A stretch of DNA of 64,000 nt from Muribaculaceae bacterium. Its GTDB lineage: Bacteria; Bacteroidota; Bacteroidia; Bacteroidales; Muribaculaceae. How positions within the stretch are numbered: the first letter of the stretch is position 1; each line of letters opens with the position of its first letter. The notes under the pieces are model-generated. The model saw nothing but the letters and a program-made list of their open reading frames with translations, was not told where the DNA came from and did not search any database. This document shows positions 43,848 through 51,972 of this stretch, in pieces. A program made the translations under genes and the position numbers. Location of the stretch: NCBI GenBank assembly GCA_009775265.1, contig VSPG01000007.1, positions 1 through 64,000 on the forward strand. The letters are read 5' to 3'.

Positions 43848-45530
43848 ATGAAACTACGGAACATGCTAGTCGCTACCGCTATAATGCTCGGCATAGCCGC
43901 CTGCGGCGACAAGGACGAACCCACGCCCGGACTACCCGGCGACGGCATCATCGTGAAAAGCGAAGTATCGCTCAGCTCCACAACCCCGCAGACACTGAAC
44001 ATAAAAGCCCCCGCCACACCCACAGTCTCCGCCGAAGCGACATGGCTGCACATCGGCACAGTGAACTCCGGCGCGGCAGGCATCTATAGCGTGGAACTGC
44101 AGGCTGAGCCCAACCCCGAGGCCTCCTCGCGCACCACCGACCTCACCATCACGGCCGGCGCACACAAAGCCACCGTAAAGGTGACACAGAATCCCGGCGA
44201 AACCATCAGTATAACATCCGTGGAGCCCTCCGAGACTCTGTTGCCCAACGGAGGCGAACTCACGATAAAGTACACCTCGTCGTCCAAACCAAAAGCCGAA
44301 ACCCCGGAATGGATGACCGTCAAAGAGCAGGCCGACGGCAGCATGACTCTGCGCTACGGCGCCAATTTCGGCGAAAAGCGTGAAGGCACCGTAATCCTCA
44401 CAGTCACCCCGTCGGTGAAAGCCGAAGTGAAGGTGTCGCAGGAAAAAATACAGCTGCCTCAGGAAATGGGCAGCACCGCCAAAGAGCTCGCGGCAAAAAT
44501 GTATGCCGGCATAAACATAGGCAACACACTCGAAGCGCCCGACGGCGAAGGTTCATGGTCGCCGCGTGTGAAAGAGGAATACATCGCAGGCCTGAAAGCC
44601 ATCGGATTCAACGCAGTGCGCATCCCCTGCGCGTGGGACAGCCACGTGAGCAACCCCGCCGACAACACCATCGACGCCGCATGGCTCGACCGCGTGGATG
44701 AAGTAGTGGGCTACGTTGTGGCCAACGGCATGTATGCCATCCTCAACATACACTGGGACGGCGGATGGCTTGAAAACACCTGCAAAGACGGATGGGACGC
44801 CAATGTCGACAAAAAACAGCGCGACTACTGGACTCAAATCGCCACACGCCTCAACCACTACGACGAGCATCTGCTGCTCGCCGCCATGAACGAGCCCAAC
44901 CACACAGACGACAACTCCACCCGCGCCATCATGCGCTATCAGCAGACAATGCTCGACGCAGTGCGCGCTACCGGCGGCAACAACGCCACACGCGTGCTTG
45001 TCATGCAGGCTCCGAACACCAACAACGACATAGCCGTGCAGGGCGTCTACGGCATGCCCGACGACGTTGTGGCCGACCGCCTCATGGTGGAAACTCATTT
45101 CTACAGTCCCTACCAGTTCAACATGATGGAGAAAGACGAGTCATGGGGCAAGCAGCACTACTACTGGGGCGCCGGAAACCATGTGGAAGGAAGCGACCGC
45201 AACAGCAACCACGAATGGGAGGAAGACTACGTGCGCGCGCAGATGCAGCAGATGAAGGAATACTTCGTGGACAAAGGCGTGCCCGGAATCATCGGCGAAT
45301 ACGCCGTGTGCACCAACCGCGAGAACACCCCCGGAATCGACAAAGATAAATGGCGTGCATCCGTCACTCTGTGGAACCGCGTAGTGACCCGCGAATCCAA
45401 AAACGCCGGCCTCGTTCCGTTCTTCTGGGAAACAGGCAACGACATCAGCCGCTCCGACGGCAGCATCAAGAACAGCCTGCAGCTCGACGGCGTGTTCCAA
45501 GGTGCAGAAGAAGGCAAATATCCTTTCTGA
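43848..45530 (+). CDS. BACON-domain glycoside hydrolase family 5 (GH5_4-like endo-glucanase/xyloglucanase)
   Basis: The 560-residue lipoprotein (Cys19, lipobox GIAAC) has two BACON-type domains (about 38-116 and 120-200), each with an early Trp and a closing VxVxQ strand. The catalytic barrel starts at AGINIGNTLEAPDGEGSW, the subfamily 4 signature. Acid/base Glu349 lies in LLAAMNEPN and nucleophile Glu484 in GIIGEYAV. The BACON-GH5_4 layout is that of the surface endo-xyloglucanase of the Bacteroides ovatus locus, and the lipid anchor fits an enzyme that cuts polymer at the cell surface. Subfamily 4 also contains beta-glucanases, so substrate assignment rests on context. Confidence 0.92.
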   Translation: MKLRNMLVATAIMLGIAACGDKDEPTPGLPGDGIIVKSEVSLSSTTPQTLNIKAPATPTVSAEATWLHIGTVNSGAAGIYSVELQAEPNPEASSRTTDLTITAGAHKATVKVTQNPGETISITSVEPSETLLPNGGELTIKYTSSSKPKAETPEWMTVKEQADGSMTLRYGANFGEKREGTVILTVTPSVKAEVKVSQEKIQLPQEMGSTAKELAAKMYAGINIGNTLEAPDGEGSWSPRVKEEYIAGLKAIGFNAVRIPCAWDSHVSNPADNTIDAAWLDRVDEVVGYVVANGMYAILNIHWDGGWLENTCKDGWDANVDKKQRDYWTQIATRLNHYDEHLLLAAMNEPNHTDDNSTRAIMRYQQTMLDAVRATGGNNATRVLVMQAPNTNNDIAVQGVYGMPDDVVADRLMVETHFYSPYQFNMMEKDESWGKQHYYWGAGNHVEGSDRNSNHEWEEDYVRAQMQQMKEYFVDKGVPGIIGEYAVCTNRENTPGIDKDKWRASVTLWNRVVTRESKNAGLVPFFWETGNDISRSDGSIKNSLQLDGVFQGAEEGKYPF

Positions 45531-45556
45531 ACAATTGCTCTTATATAGATTGTAAC

Positions 45557-45564
45557 TAACTTTG
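45557..45564 (+). promoter_or_regulatory. promoter upstream of GH97
   Basis: TAACTTTG at 45557-45564 is a full -7 match, preceded at a 19-base spacing by ATTG (45534-45537), close to the -33 TTTG. This gives GH97 its own start with a leader of about 75 bases. Confidence 0.5.
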
Positions 45565-45602
45565 CAGATGGGTGCCACGAATCAGCCGCGACACCCATCT
45601 GC
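45564..45602 (+). terminator. hairpin after GH5, overlapping the GH97 promoter
   Basis: GCAGATGGGTG (45564-45574) pairs perfectly with CACCCATCTGC (45592-45602). It is a likely 3' end for the GH5 transcript, though the T-run after it is weak. Its left arm starts at the last base of the GH97 -7 element. Confidence 0.5.
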
Positions 45603-45646
45603 ATCATTTCCTACCATCATAAAGAGTTGTCTCCAAATCTAATCCA

Positions 45647-47647
45647 ATGAAAAAAACAACAGCACTCTGCCTTTTGCTTGCCGGCGCTGCCTGCGCGCAA
45701 GCAAAGAGCTATACCGTAGCCTCGCCGGACGGAGCCCTGAGCATAAACGTCGACACCGGCAAAGAACTCACGTGGAGCGTGAACGTCGACGGCGACGCAG
45801 CCGTACTTCCGTCTCCCATCAGCCTCACACTCTCCGACGGGCGCTCGCTCGGCCGCGACCCGAAAGTGACCAAATCACGCCTCCAAAGCGTAGACACCGA
45901 GTTCGCGACACCGCTCTACCACAAGACATCCGTGACCGACCGCTACAACGAACTCACGCTTGACATGCGGGGAGGCTACGCCTTGCAACTGCGTGCCTAC
46001 GACGATGCCGCCGCCTACCGTTTCATCCTCCGACAGAGCGCCGACAGCGTGACTATAACCGACGAGCAGGCCACATTCGCCTTCGGCGGCGACCGCAAGG
46101 CGTGGCTGCCTTTCAACAACGACCTACGCGACCCGTCCTACCCCTACAGTTTCGCGTTCGAAAGTTACTACGATGAAATACCTCTGGCTCAGATGCCTGC
46201 CGACACTCTGTCCATCACCCCCGCGCTCATCGAACTGCCCCAAGGACGCAAAGCGCTCGTGATGGAAGGCCTGCTGGACAACTATCCGGGCATGTTCCTC
46301 CGCCGCTCCGCCGACGGAAACGCCCTGTGCGGCGCATTCGCGCCCGTCCCAGCCTCCGTACGCGTCGGCGGTTTCAACCGCCTGAACCTCGTACCCGTTT
46401 CGTCCGCAGGCCACATAGCCCGCACTTCCGGGCGCGCAGTGCTGCCGTGGCGCGTAGTGGCCGTAGTAGACAACGACACACAGTTGCCCGACCTCGACCT
46501 CGCCATGCGCCTTTCAGAGCCGTCGCGCATAGCCGACACGTCGTGGATACGCCCCGGAAAAGTGGCATGGGACTGGTGGAACGACTGGGGAATCACCGGT
46601 GTCGACTTCGAGGCAGGCATCAACACCCGCACCTACATGCACTACATCGACTTCGCCGCACGCAAAGGTCTTGAATACGTGATTCTCGACGAAGGATGGG
46701 CAAAAGACAACGGCGACATTCTCGACATCAACCCCGCCATCGACCTTGACGCCATCATAAAATATGCCGAAAGCAAAGGCGTAAGCATAATCCTGTGGGC
46801 CACATGGCGCCAGCTCAAAGACGACTGCCCAGCCCTGATGAAGCGCTTCGCCGACATGGGCGTGAAAGGTTTCAAAGTGGACTTCTTCGACCGTGCCGAC
46901 CAGACGATTATCGCCTCCGTGGCACACATCGCACAGACCGCCGCCGACAACCGCATGCTGCTCGACCTGCACGGATTCCGCCCCACCGGCCTGCACCGCC
47001 CCTACCCAAACATTGTGAACTACGAGGGCGTGAAAGGCCTTGAGAACTACAAGTGGACCCCGTTCGGCCACGGCGCCCCCGACCAGCTGCGCTACGATGT
47101 CAGCATCCCGTTCATCCGCATGGTTGCCGGCCCGCTCGACTACACCCCCGGCGCTATGACAAACGCCACAGCCGCCTCCTACCGCGCCAGCAACGACGCG
47201 CCTATGAGCCTCGGCACACGCGCACACCAGGTGGCAATGTACGTAATCTACGACGGCGCCCTGCAGATGCTGGCCGACTCTCCCTCTGCCTACGACCTCG
47301 AGCCTGCGTGCGCCGACTTCATGGCCTCGATTCCGACCGTCTACGACGAAACACGCGTGCTCACAGGCAGCGTGGGCGAATACGTGGCTATCGCACGACG
47401 CAAAGGCGACACATGGTATGTCGGCGCCATGACCAACACCAAGCCGCGCACGCTGTCGCTCGACACCTCGTTCCTTGCACCCGGCACAGAATGGGAAGCC
47501 ACCATACTCTCCGACGGCATCAACGCCGCCAAGCATCCCACAGACCACCGCATCACCGCATCACGCATAAAAGGCGGCACTGCCATAGAGACCGCCCTCG
47601 CACCCGGAGGCGGCTGGACGGCCATTATCCGCCCTGCCGGACGATAA
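45647..47647 (+). CDS. glycoside hydrolase family 97, probable retaining type (alpha-galactosidase-like)
   Basis: The 666-residue protein has a signal peptide (cleavage near CAQAKS) and is probably periplasmic. The N-terminal beta-sandwich is followed by the barrel and C-terminal sandwich of GH97. FKVDFFDR (Asp412, the K-x-D position) fits the retaining subgroup, where an Asp serves as nucleophile; the alpha-glucosidase SusB belongs to the inverting subgroup. GH97 retaining members are alpha-galactosidases in the cases I know. Xyloglucan has no common alpha-galactose, so the role in this locus is unclear. The gene has its own promoter and a strong terminator. Confidence 0.85.
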   Translation: MKKTTALCLLLAGAACAQAKSYTVASPDGALSINVDTGKELTWSVNVDGDAAVLPSPISLTLSDGRSLGRDPKVTKSRLQSVDTEFATPLYHKTSVTDRYNELTLDMRGGYALQLRAYDDAAAYRFILRQSADSVTITDEQATFAFGGDRKAWLPFNNDLRDPSYPYSFAFESYYDEIPLAQMPADTLSITPALIELPQGRKALVMEGLLDNYPGMFLRRSADGNALCGAFAPVPASVRVGGFNRLNLVPVSSAGHIARTSGRAVLPWRVVAVVDNDTQLPDLDLAMRLSEPSRIADTSWIRPGKVAWDWWNDWGITGVDFEAGINTRTYMHYIDFAARKGLEYVILDEGWAKDNGDILDINPAIDLDAIIKYAESKGVSIILWATWRQLKDDCPALMKRFADMGVKGFKVDFFDRADQTIIASVAHIAQTAADNRMLLDLHGFRPTGLHRPYPNIVNYEGVKGLENYKWTPFGHGAPDQLRYDVSIPFIRMVAGPLDYTPGAMTNATAASYRASNDAPMSLGTRAHQVAMYVIYDGALQMLADSPSAYDLEPACADFMASIPTVYDETRVLTGSVGEYVAIARRKGDTWYVGAMTNTKPRTLSLDTSFLAPGTEWEATILSDGINAAKHPTDHRITASRIKGGTAIETALAPGGGWTAIIRPAGR

Positions 47648-47662
47648 TGACAACATAACACG

Positions 47663-47698
47663 CCGGGGGCTGCGCAATTGAGCGCAGCCCCCGGTTTT
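47663..47698 (+). terminator. intrinsic terminator after GH97
   Basis: CCGGGGGCTGCGC (47663-47675) and GCGCAGCCCCCGG (47682-47694) form a perfect 13-bp stem followed by TTTT. It marks the right boundary of the polysaccharide locus. Confidence 0.85.
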
Positions 47699-47722
47699 CA
47701 TACAGTCCGGGCCTAATATCCG

Positions 47723-48679
47723 TTATTCAAAGCTGAGGCAGGTGCCTGAAGGCGACACATCAAGGCTTACTATCGCGGAATTTATGACCGGCACATTATG
47801 GTCCACATGTCCTACGGGCACGTTGAAAGCCACAGGGTAGCCGTAAGGCGCCACCATGTCGGCAATCATGCGCTCCATTGTTTCGTAGCTGTCGTTGGGC
47901 TTATAGCCCGTGAACTGACCCACTATAAGACCGCCGAGGCGCGGCAGCACCCCGCTGAGGCGCAGCTGGTACATGATGCGCTCTATCTTGTAGATGGGTT
48001 CCTCGACATCCTCTATGTACAGTATGGCTCCGGGCTGAATCACGTCGTAGGGAGTGCTGATGAGTTCGGCCACTACCGCAAGGTTGCCGCCGAGCAGACG
48101 TCCGCGGGCGCTTCCGCAGCGGTTGAGCGTATCGGCCTCGAAGTTATAGACGGGGCGGTAGCCGCGCAGCATGGCCAGCATCATGGCATTGTCGTCATCG
48201 TCGGGGCCAAGGGCCATGTGCTTGCACATATTGCCGTGGATGCTCTCTATTCCGCGCGATGCCAGCAGGGCATGCAGCGCCGAGATGTCGGAAAAGCCTA
48301 TGAGCCACTTCGGGTCGCGCTGCAACGGCAGTTGCGAAAGGCTGTCGAGCAGGTGTACGGCTCCGTAGCCGCCACGCGAGCAGAGAATGGCACGCACGGT
48401 GGTGTCGGAGAACGCGGCGCGCAGGTCGGCGAGGCGGTCGCTGTCGGCAGCGGCGTATTGCCCCACACGGCCTATGGCATACGGCATTATGTCGACAAGG
48501 AAGCCTTGAGCGCGCAGCGTGTCGGCTGCGGCGTACACAAGCGTCGAATCCACGGGGCCGGCAGGCGACACTATCGCTATCTTGTCGCCGTCGTGCAGGG
48601 GGCGGGGTGTTATGTTCATTGCATATATACCTGTGAGCGAAGCTGCAGCGGCTGCTACAGCCATAAGAATCTTTTTCAT
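47723..48679 (-). CDS. LD-carboxypeptidase / MccF-like S66 peptidase with signal sequence
   Basis: S66 peptidases cut the L,D bond in peptidoglycan tetrapeptides during wall recycling. The 318-residue product has the Ser nucleophile in LCSRGGYG, the Glu in LYIEDVEEP and the His in VPVGHVDHN, a complete triad. Unlike the classical cytosolic LdcA, it begins MKKILMAVAAAAASLTGIYA, a hydrophobic signal-like segment, so it may be periplasmic. It is the last gene of a six-gene coupled run; its ATG overlaps the previous stop (ATGA). Confidence 0.85.
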   Translation of the reverse strand: MKKILMAVAAAAASLTGIYAMNITPRPLHDGDKIAIVSPAGPVDSTLVYAAADTLRAQGFLVDIMPYAIGRVGQYAAADSDRLADLRAAFSDTTVRAILCSRGGYGAVHLLDSLSQLPLQRDPKWLIGFSDISALHALLASRGIESIHGNMCKHMALGPDDDDNAMMLAMLRGYRPVYNFEADTLNRCGSARGRLLGGNLAVVAELISTPYDVIQPGAILYIEDVEEPIYKIERIMYQLRLSGVLPRLGGLIVGQFTGYKPNDSYETMERMIADMVAPYGYPVAFNVPVGHVDHNVPVINSAIVSLDVSPSGTCLSFE

Positions 48680-49215
48680 CGTATGTGGGGAAGGAATTTA
48701 GAGTAGAAGTGCCAGAGAGCCACAGCTGCGCTGACCGACACGTTGAGTGAATGTTTTGTGCCGAGCTGTGGTATTTCGAGACACACGTCGCAGGCGTCGA
48801 CGACGGCAGGATCCACACCATCCACCTCGTTGCCGACCACTACGGCATATCTGGCCGAGGAATCGACAGGAAACTGCTGCAGCTCCACACTCTCCATCAC
48901 CTGCTCAAGGCAGCACAGAGTGAATCCGCGCGAGCGCAGCGTGTCGAGCGCTTCAAGAGTCGTGGCGCAATGCCGCCAGTCCACCGAGTTCTCCGCCCCG
49001 AGAGCCGTTTTGTGCACTTCCACGCCCGGCTCCACAGCCGATATTCCGCACAGCCACACTTCGGCCACGGCAAAGCCGTCGGAGGTGCGCAGCAGCGAAC
49101 CTATATTGTTGAGTGAACGCACATTGTCCACCACCAATGCCACAGGCATCTTACGGGCGCTGCGAAAAGTCTCAATGTCGGGCCGCGCCATGTCCAATAT
49201 GGTTTTCTTCTTCAT
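48676..49215 (-). CDS. SpoU/TrmH-family RNA methyltransferase
   Basis: The 179-residue SPOUT-fold methyltransferase uses S-adenosylmethionine to methylate RNA ribose. The three family motifs are visible: VALVVDNVRSLNNIGSLLRT, VVGNEVDGVDPAVVD and IPQLGTKHSLNVSVSAAVALW. It lacks an added RNA-binding domain. Which RNA it modifies is unknown. Both junctions overlap neighbours by 4 bases. Confidence 0.88.
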   Translation of the reverse strand: MKKKTILDMARPDIETFRSARKMPVALVVDNVRSLNNIGSLLRTSDGFAVAEVWLCGISAVEPGVEVHKTALGAENSVDWRHCATTLEALDTLRSRGFTLCCLEQVMESVELQQFPVDSSARYAVVVGNEVDGVDPAVVDACDVCLEIPQLGTKHSLNVSVSAAVALWHFYSKFLPHIR

Positions 49216-49961
49216 TGTAAAAGGGCGGCTACCTGTTTGAACTCAAACTCACGCACCTCGCCGCCGGTTGTGCGCAACCGCAGCATACCCGCCGGGGACA
49301 CGCCCTCTATGGAGGCATCGAAACGCTCGCCCGTGGCCGTATCGCGATATGGGTGCAGACCTTCACGCCGCCACAGCGATGCCATATAGAGCGCATGCAG
49401 CTCATCGGCTTCCGGGTCGGACTCGTAGGCGTCCAGCTGCTGCTCCACCTCGTCGGCAAGTTCCTGAAGCAGTTCTTCAAGCCCGAACCCATGTCCGGCG
49501 AGCAAGGCCATCGACACGGGGTTGGGCGCATCGCTGACAAACTCTGTCTGATTCACGTTCACGCCCACACCGAGCACCATGTAGTCCAGCGCTGTGCCGC
49601 ACACGCTGCCCTCGATGAGGATGCCGCCGAGTTTACGGTCGCCGGCGTATATGTCATTGGGCCATTTGACATTCAGTTCCACCCCCGGCATACGGCGGCG
49701 AAGCACTCCGAGTATGGCGAGCGACGTGAGCATCGACAGTTCGAACTGGCGAGAGGCATCCATCGCCGTAGGCCGCAGCATCTGGCTGTATGTAAGATTC
49801 ATGGCAGGCGCCGACTCCCAGCTGTTGCCGCGCTGCCCGCGTCCGGCGGTCTGGGAGCGTGCGGCTATCACATGGCCGTGGGGCATCGCCTCCGCATGGT
49901 TTTTCATCAGTGTGTTGGTGGATTCGCATTGCTCCACCCATTCTATGCTTGACGGTTTCAT
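49212..49961 (-). CDS. birA: biotin--[acetyl-CoA-carboxylase] ligase (no repressor domain)
   Basis: BirA activates biotin and attaches it to carboxylase subunits. The 249-residue product has TAGRGQRGNSWESAPAMNL for biotinyl-AMP binding and VKWPNDIYAGDRKLGGILIEG with the catalytic Lys. There is no N-terminal helix-turn-helix, so it is the mono-functional class and does not regulate transcription. It overlaps tsaE and the RNA methyltransferase by 4 bases each. Confidence 0.92.
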   Translation of the reverse strand: MKPSSIEWVEQCESTNTLMKNHAEAMPHGHVIAARSQTAGRGQRGNSWESAPAMNLTYSQMLRPTAMDASRQFELSMLTSLAILGVLRRRMPGVELNVKWPNDIYAGDRKLGGILIEGSVCGTALDYMVLGVGVNVNQTEFVSDAPNPVSMALLAGHGFGLEELLQELADEVEQQLDAYESDPEADELHALYMASLWRREGLHPYRDTATGERFDASIEGVSPAGMLRLRTTGGEVREFEFKQVAALLQ

Positions 49962-50413
49962 AAGCTATTGTACATATGTATGCGGCAACGGCGGCTTCTG
50001 TCGGGCAGCAGCGACAGCTCCACGCGCAGAGTGTGCTCCGGCAGCAGTTCTTCAGCACGGTCAGGCCACTCTATCAGGCAGATATTGTCTCCGTCCAGAT
50101 AGTCCTCAAAACCGATGTCGAGCGCCTCCGCGGCACTTTCGAGGCGGTAGAGGTCGAAGTGGAACACGTTGCGCCCGTCGGCCGCATGGCCGTAATCGTT
50201 GGCTATGGCGAAACTCGGCGAATTGGCATCGGCATGCCCGTCAGCGCCGAGAACTTCTACGAGACTGCGGATGAGCGTCGTTTTTCCGGCGCCCATCTCG
50301 CCGTCGAAAGCCACCGTGGAGCATCCGCAGTCTTCCATCGCGGCCTTCACGGAGCGGGCTGCCGCCGGCACATCTTCAAGGCCGGCTATGTGTATGGTTA
50401 CATCCGTATTCAT
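49958..50413 (-). CDS. tsaE: tRNA threonylcarbamoyladenosine synthesis ATPase TsaE
   Basis: TsaE is the ATPase of the TsaBDE complex that makes t6A37 on tRNAs. The 151-residue product has the Walker A loop GEMGAGKTTLIRS, FHFDLYRLE and CLIEWPDRAEELLP, all family signatures. Its location next to the porX homologue is a common gene order in Bacteroidetes, as far as I recall. Confidence 0.93.
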   Translation of the reverse strand: MNTDVTIHIAGLEDVPAAARSVKAAMEDCGCSTVAFDGEMGAGKTTLIRSLVEVLGADGHADANSPSFAIANDYGHAADGRNVFHFDLYRLESAAEALDIGFEDYLDGDNICLIEWPDRAEELLPEHTLRVELSLLPDRSRRCRIHMYNSL

Positions 50414-51972
50414 TTCGGTGTCATTGTGATTAGCGGCACGAGCATTTCCTCCATGGATATGCCTCCGTGCTGGAACGTGCCCGTGTAGTATTGTACGTAG
50501 TAATTGTAATTGTTGGGATAGGCCAGGAAGTCGCGGCCGAGCGCGAAAATATAGGCTGTGGACAAGTTAGGCGCAGGCAGCCCGGCGCGCTTCGGGTCGC
50601 GTATTTCATAGACCCTGCGCGAATCGTAGTCGAGATTCCGCCCGAGTTTATACCGCAGATTGGTGTTGGTGTTGCGGTCGCCCACCACTTTCACAGGCTG
50701 TTCCACACGGATGGTGCCGTGGTCGGTAGTGAGCACCACGCGGTGGCCGCGCGCCGCTATGCGGCGGAACAGTTCGAGCACCGGCGAGTGGCGGAACCAC
50801 GATTCGGTTATGGAGCGGTAGGCGGCATCTGTCTTTGCAAGTTCGCGTATCATTTTCGACTCCGTGCGGGCGTGCGACAGCATGTCGATGAAGTTCACTA
50901 CAATCACGTTCAGGTCGTTGTCCTCCAGCGACGCGAAATCACGCAACAGCCGCTCGGCGCCGGCCGAATCGTTGATTTTGTTGTATGAGAAGCGCACGCG
51001 GCGCCGGTAGCGCTCGAAAAGTGTGGCTATCAGCGGCGATTCGTTCAGGTTCTTGCCCTCCTCCGATTCCTCGTCCACCCACAGGTCGGGAAACAGTGTC
51101 GCTATCTGCAGGGGCATAAGTCCGGAAAATATCGCGTTTCGGGCATACTGCGTGGCTGTGGGCAGAATCGAGGTATACAGACTCTCCTCAAGGTTGAACA
51201 TCTCTGCAAGCAGAGGCTTTACGGTGGCCCACTGGTCAAGACGGAAGTTGTCGATCAGAATCATGAACACTTTCTGCCCGTCGGCAAGCAGGGGCATGAC
51301 ACACCGGGGCATCACCTCCGGACTCATGAGCGGACGGCCTGGCGCCTGCGGGTCGGCCGCCCAATGTTCATAGCGCCGGCGCATCCATTTGCCGAACTCG
51401 GCATTGGCCTCGCGGCGCTGCAGCTCGAGCATCTCGTCCATGCCGGTGGTGGCCGCCGAGGCAAGCTGCATGTCCCAGAACACGAGGCGGCGGTAGAGCA
51501 CGTACCAGTCGTCGATGGAGTCGGCACGCCCTATCCCGTCGCTCAACGCCGCGAATTCGCGGCGATAGTCCACCGATGTCTGTTCACTCACGAGGCGCCC
51601 CGAATCAAGCTGCTTCTTTATGGCAAGCAGAATCTGGTTGGGGTTGACGGGCTTGATGAGATAGTCGGCTATCTTGCTGCCTAATGCCTGGTCCATGATG
51701 TTCTCCTCCTCGCTCTTGGTAATCATTATCACAGGCACATGCGGCATGCGCTGCTTGATCGCGGCAAGCGTCTCAAGGCCTGACAGCCCGGGCATGTTCT
51801 CGTCGAGGATTATAAGGTCGAATGGTTCGGCGGCGGCCATTTCGAGCGCGTCGGCGCCGCTGCACGCAGTGGCAAGTTCATATCCACGGTTGCGCAGAAA
51901 CAATATGTGGGGCTTGAGCAGGTCGATTTCATCGTCGGCCCAGAGTATTCGGTAGTTGTTCGGCATGGTCAT
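50410..51972 (-). CDS. porX: PorX-like response regulator with PglZ-type effector domain
   Basis: PorX is a T9SS-linked response regulator. In the 520-residue product, the receiver has Asp57 in DLIILDENMPG, with Thr in MITKSEEE and Lys in LIKPVNP. The linker leads to a PglZ/alkaline-phosphatase-like domain containing FMILIDNFRLDQW, the TATQYARNA Thr motif and LTTDHGTIRV. Known PorX proteins act with PorY and sigma-P and hydrolyse signalling nucleotides. The start overlaps the porW stop (ATGA). No porY sensor kinase is in the window. Confidence 0.9.
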   Translation of the reverse strand: MTMPNNYRILWADDEIDLLKPHILFLRNRGYELATACSGADALEMAAAEPFDLIILDENMPGLSGLETLAAIKQRMPHVPVIMITKSEEENIMDQALGSKIADYLIKPVNPNQILLAIKKQLDSGRLVSEQTSVDYRREFAALSDGIGRADSIDDWYVLYRRLVFWDMQLASAATTGMDEMLELQRREANAEFGKWMRRRYEHWAADPQAPGRPLMSPEVMPRCVMPLLADGQKVFMILIDNFRLDQWATVKPLLAEMFNLEESLYTSILPTATQYARNAIFSGLMPLQIATLFPDLWVDEESEEGKNLNESPLIATLFERYRRRVRFSYNKINDSAGAERLLRDFASLEDNDLNVIVVNFIDMLSHARTESKMIRELAKTDAAYRSITESWFRHSPVLELFRRIAARGHRVVLTTDHGTIRVEQPVKVVGDRNTNTNLRYKLGRNLDYDSRRVYEIRDPKRAGLPAPNLSTAYIFALGRDFLAYPNNYNYYVQYYTGTFQHGGISMEEMLVPLITMTPK

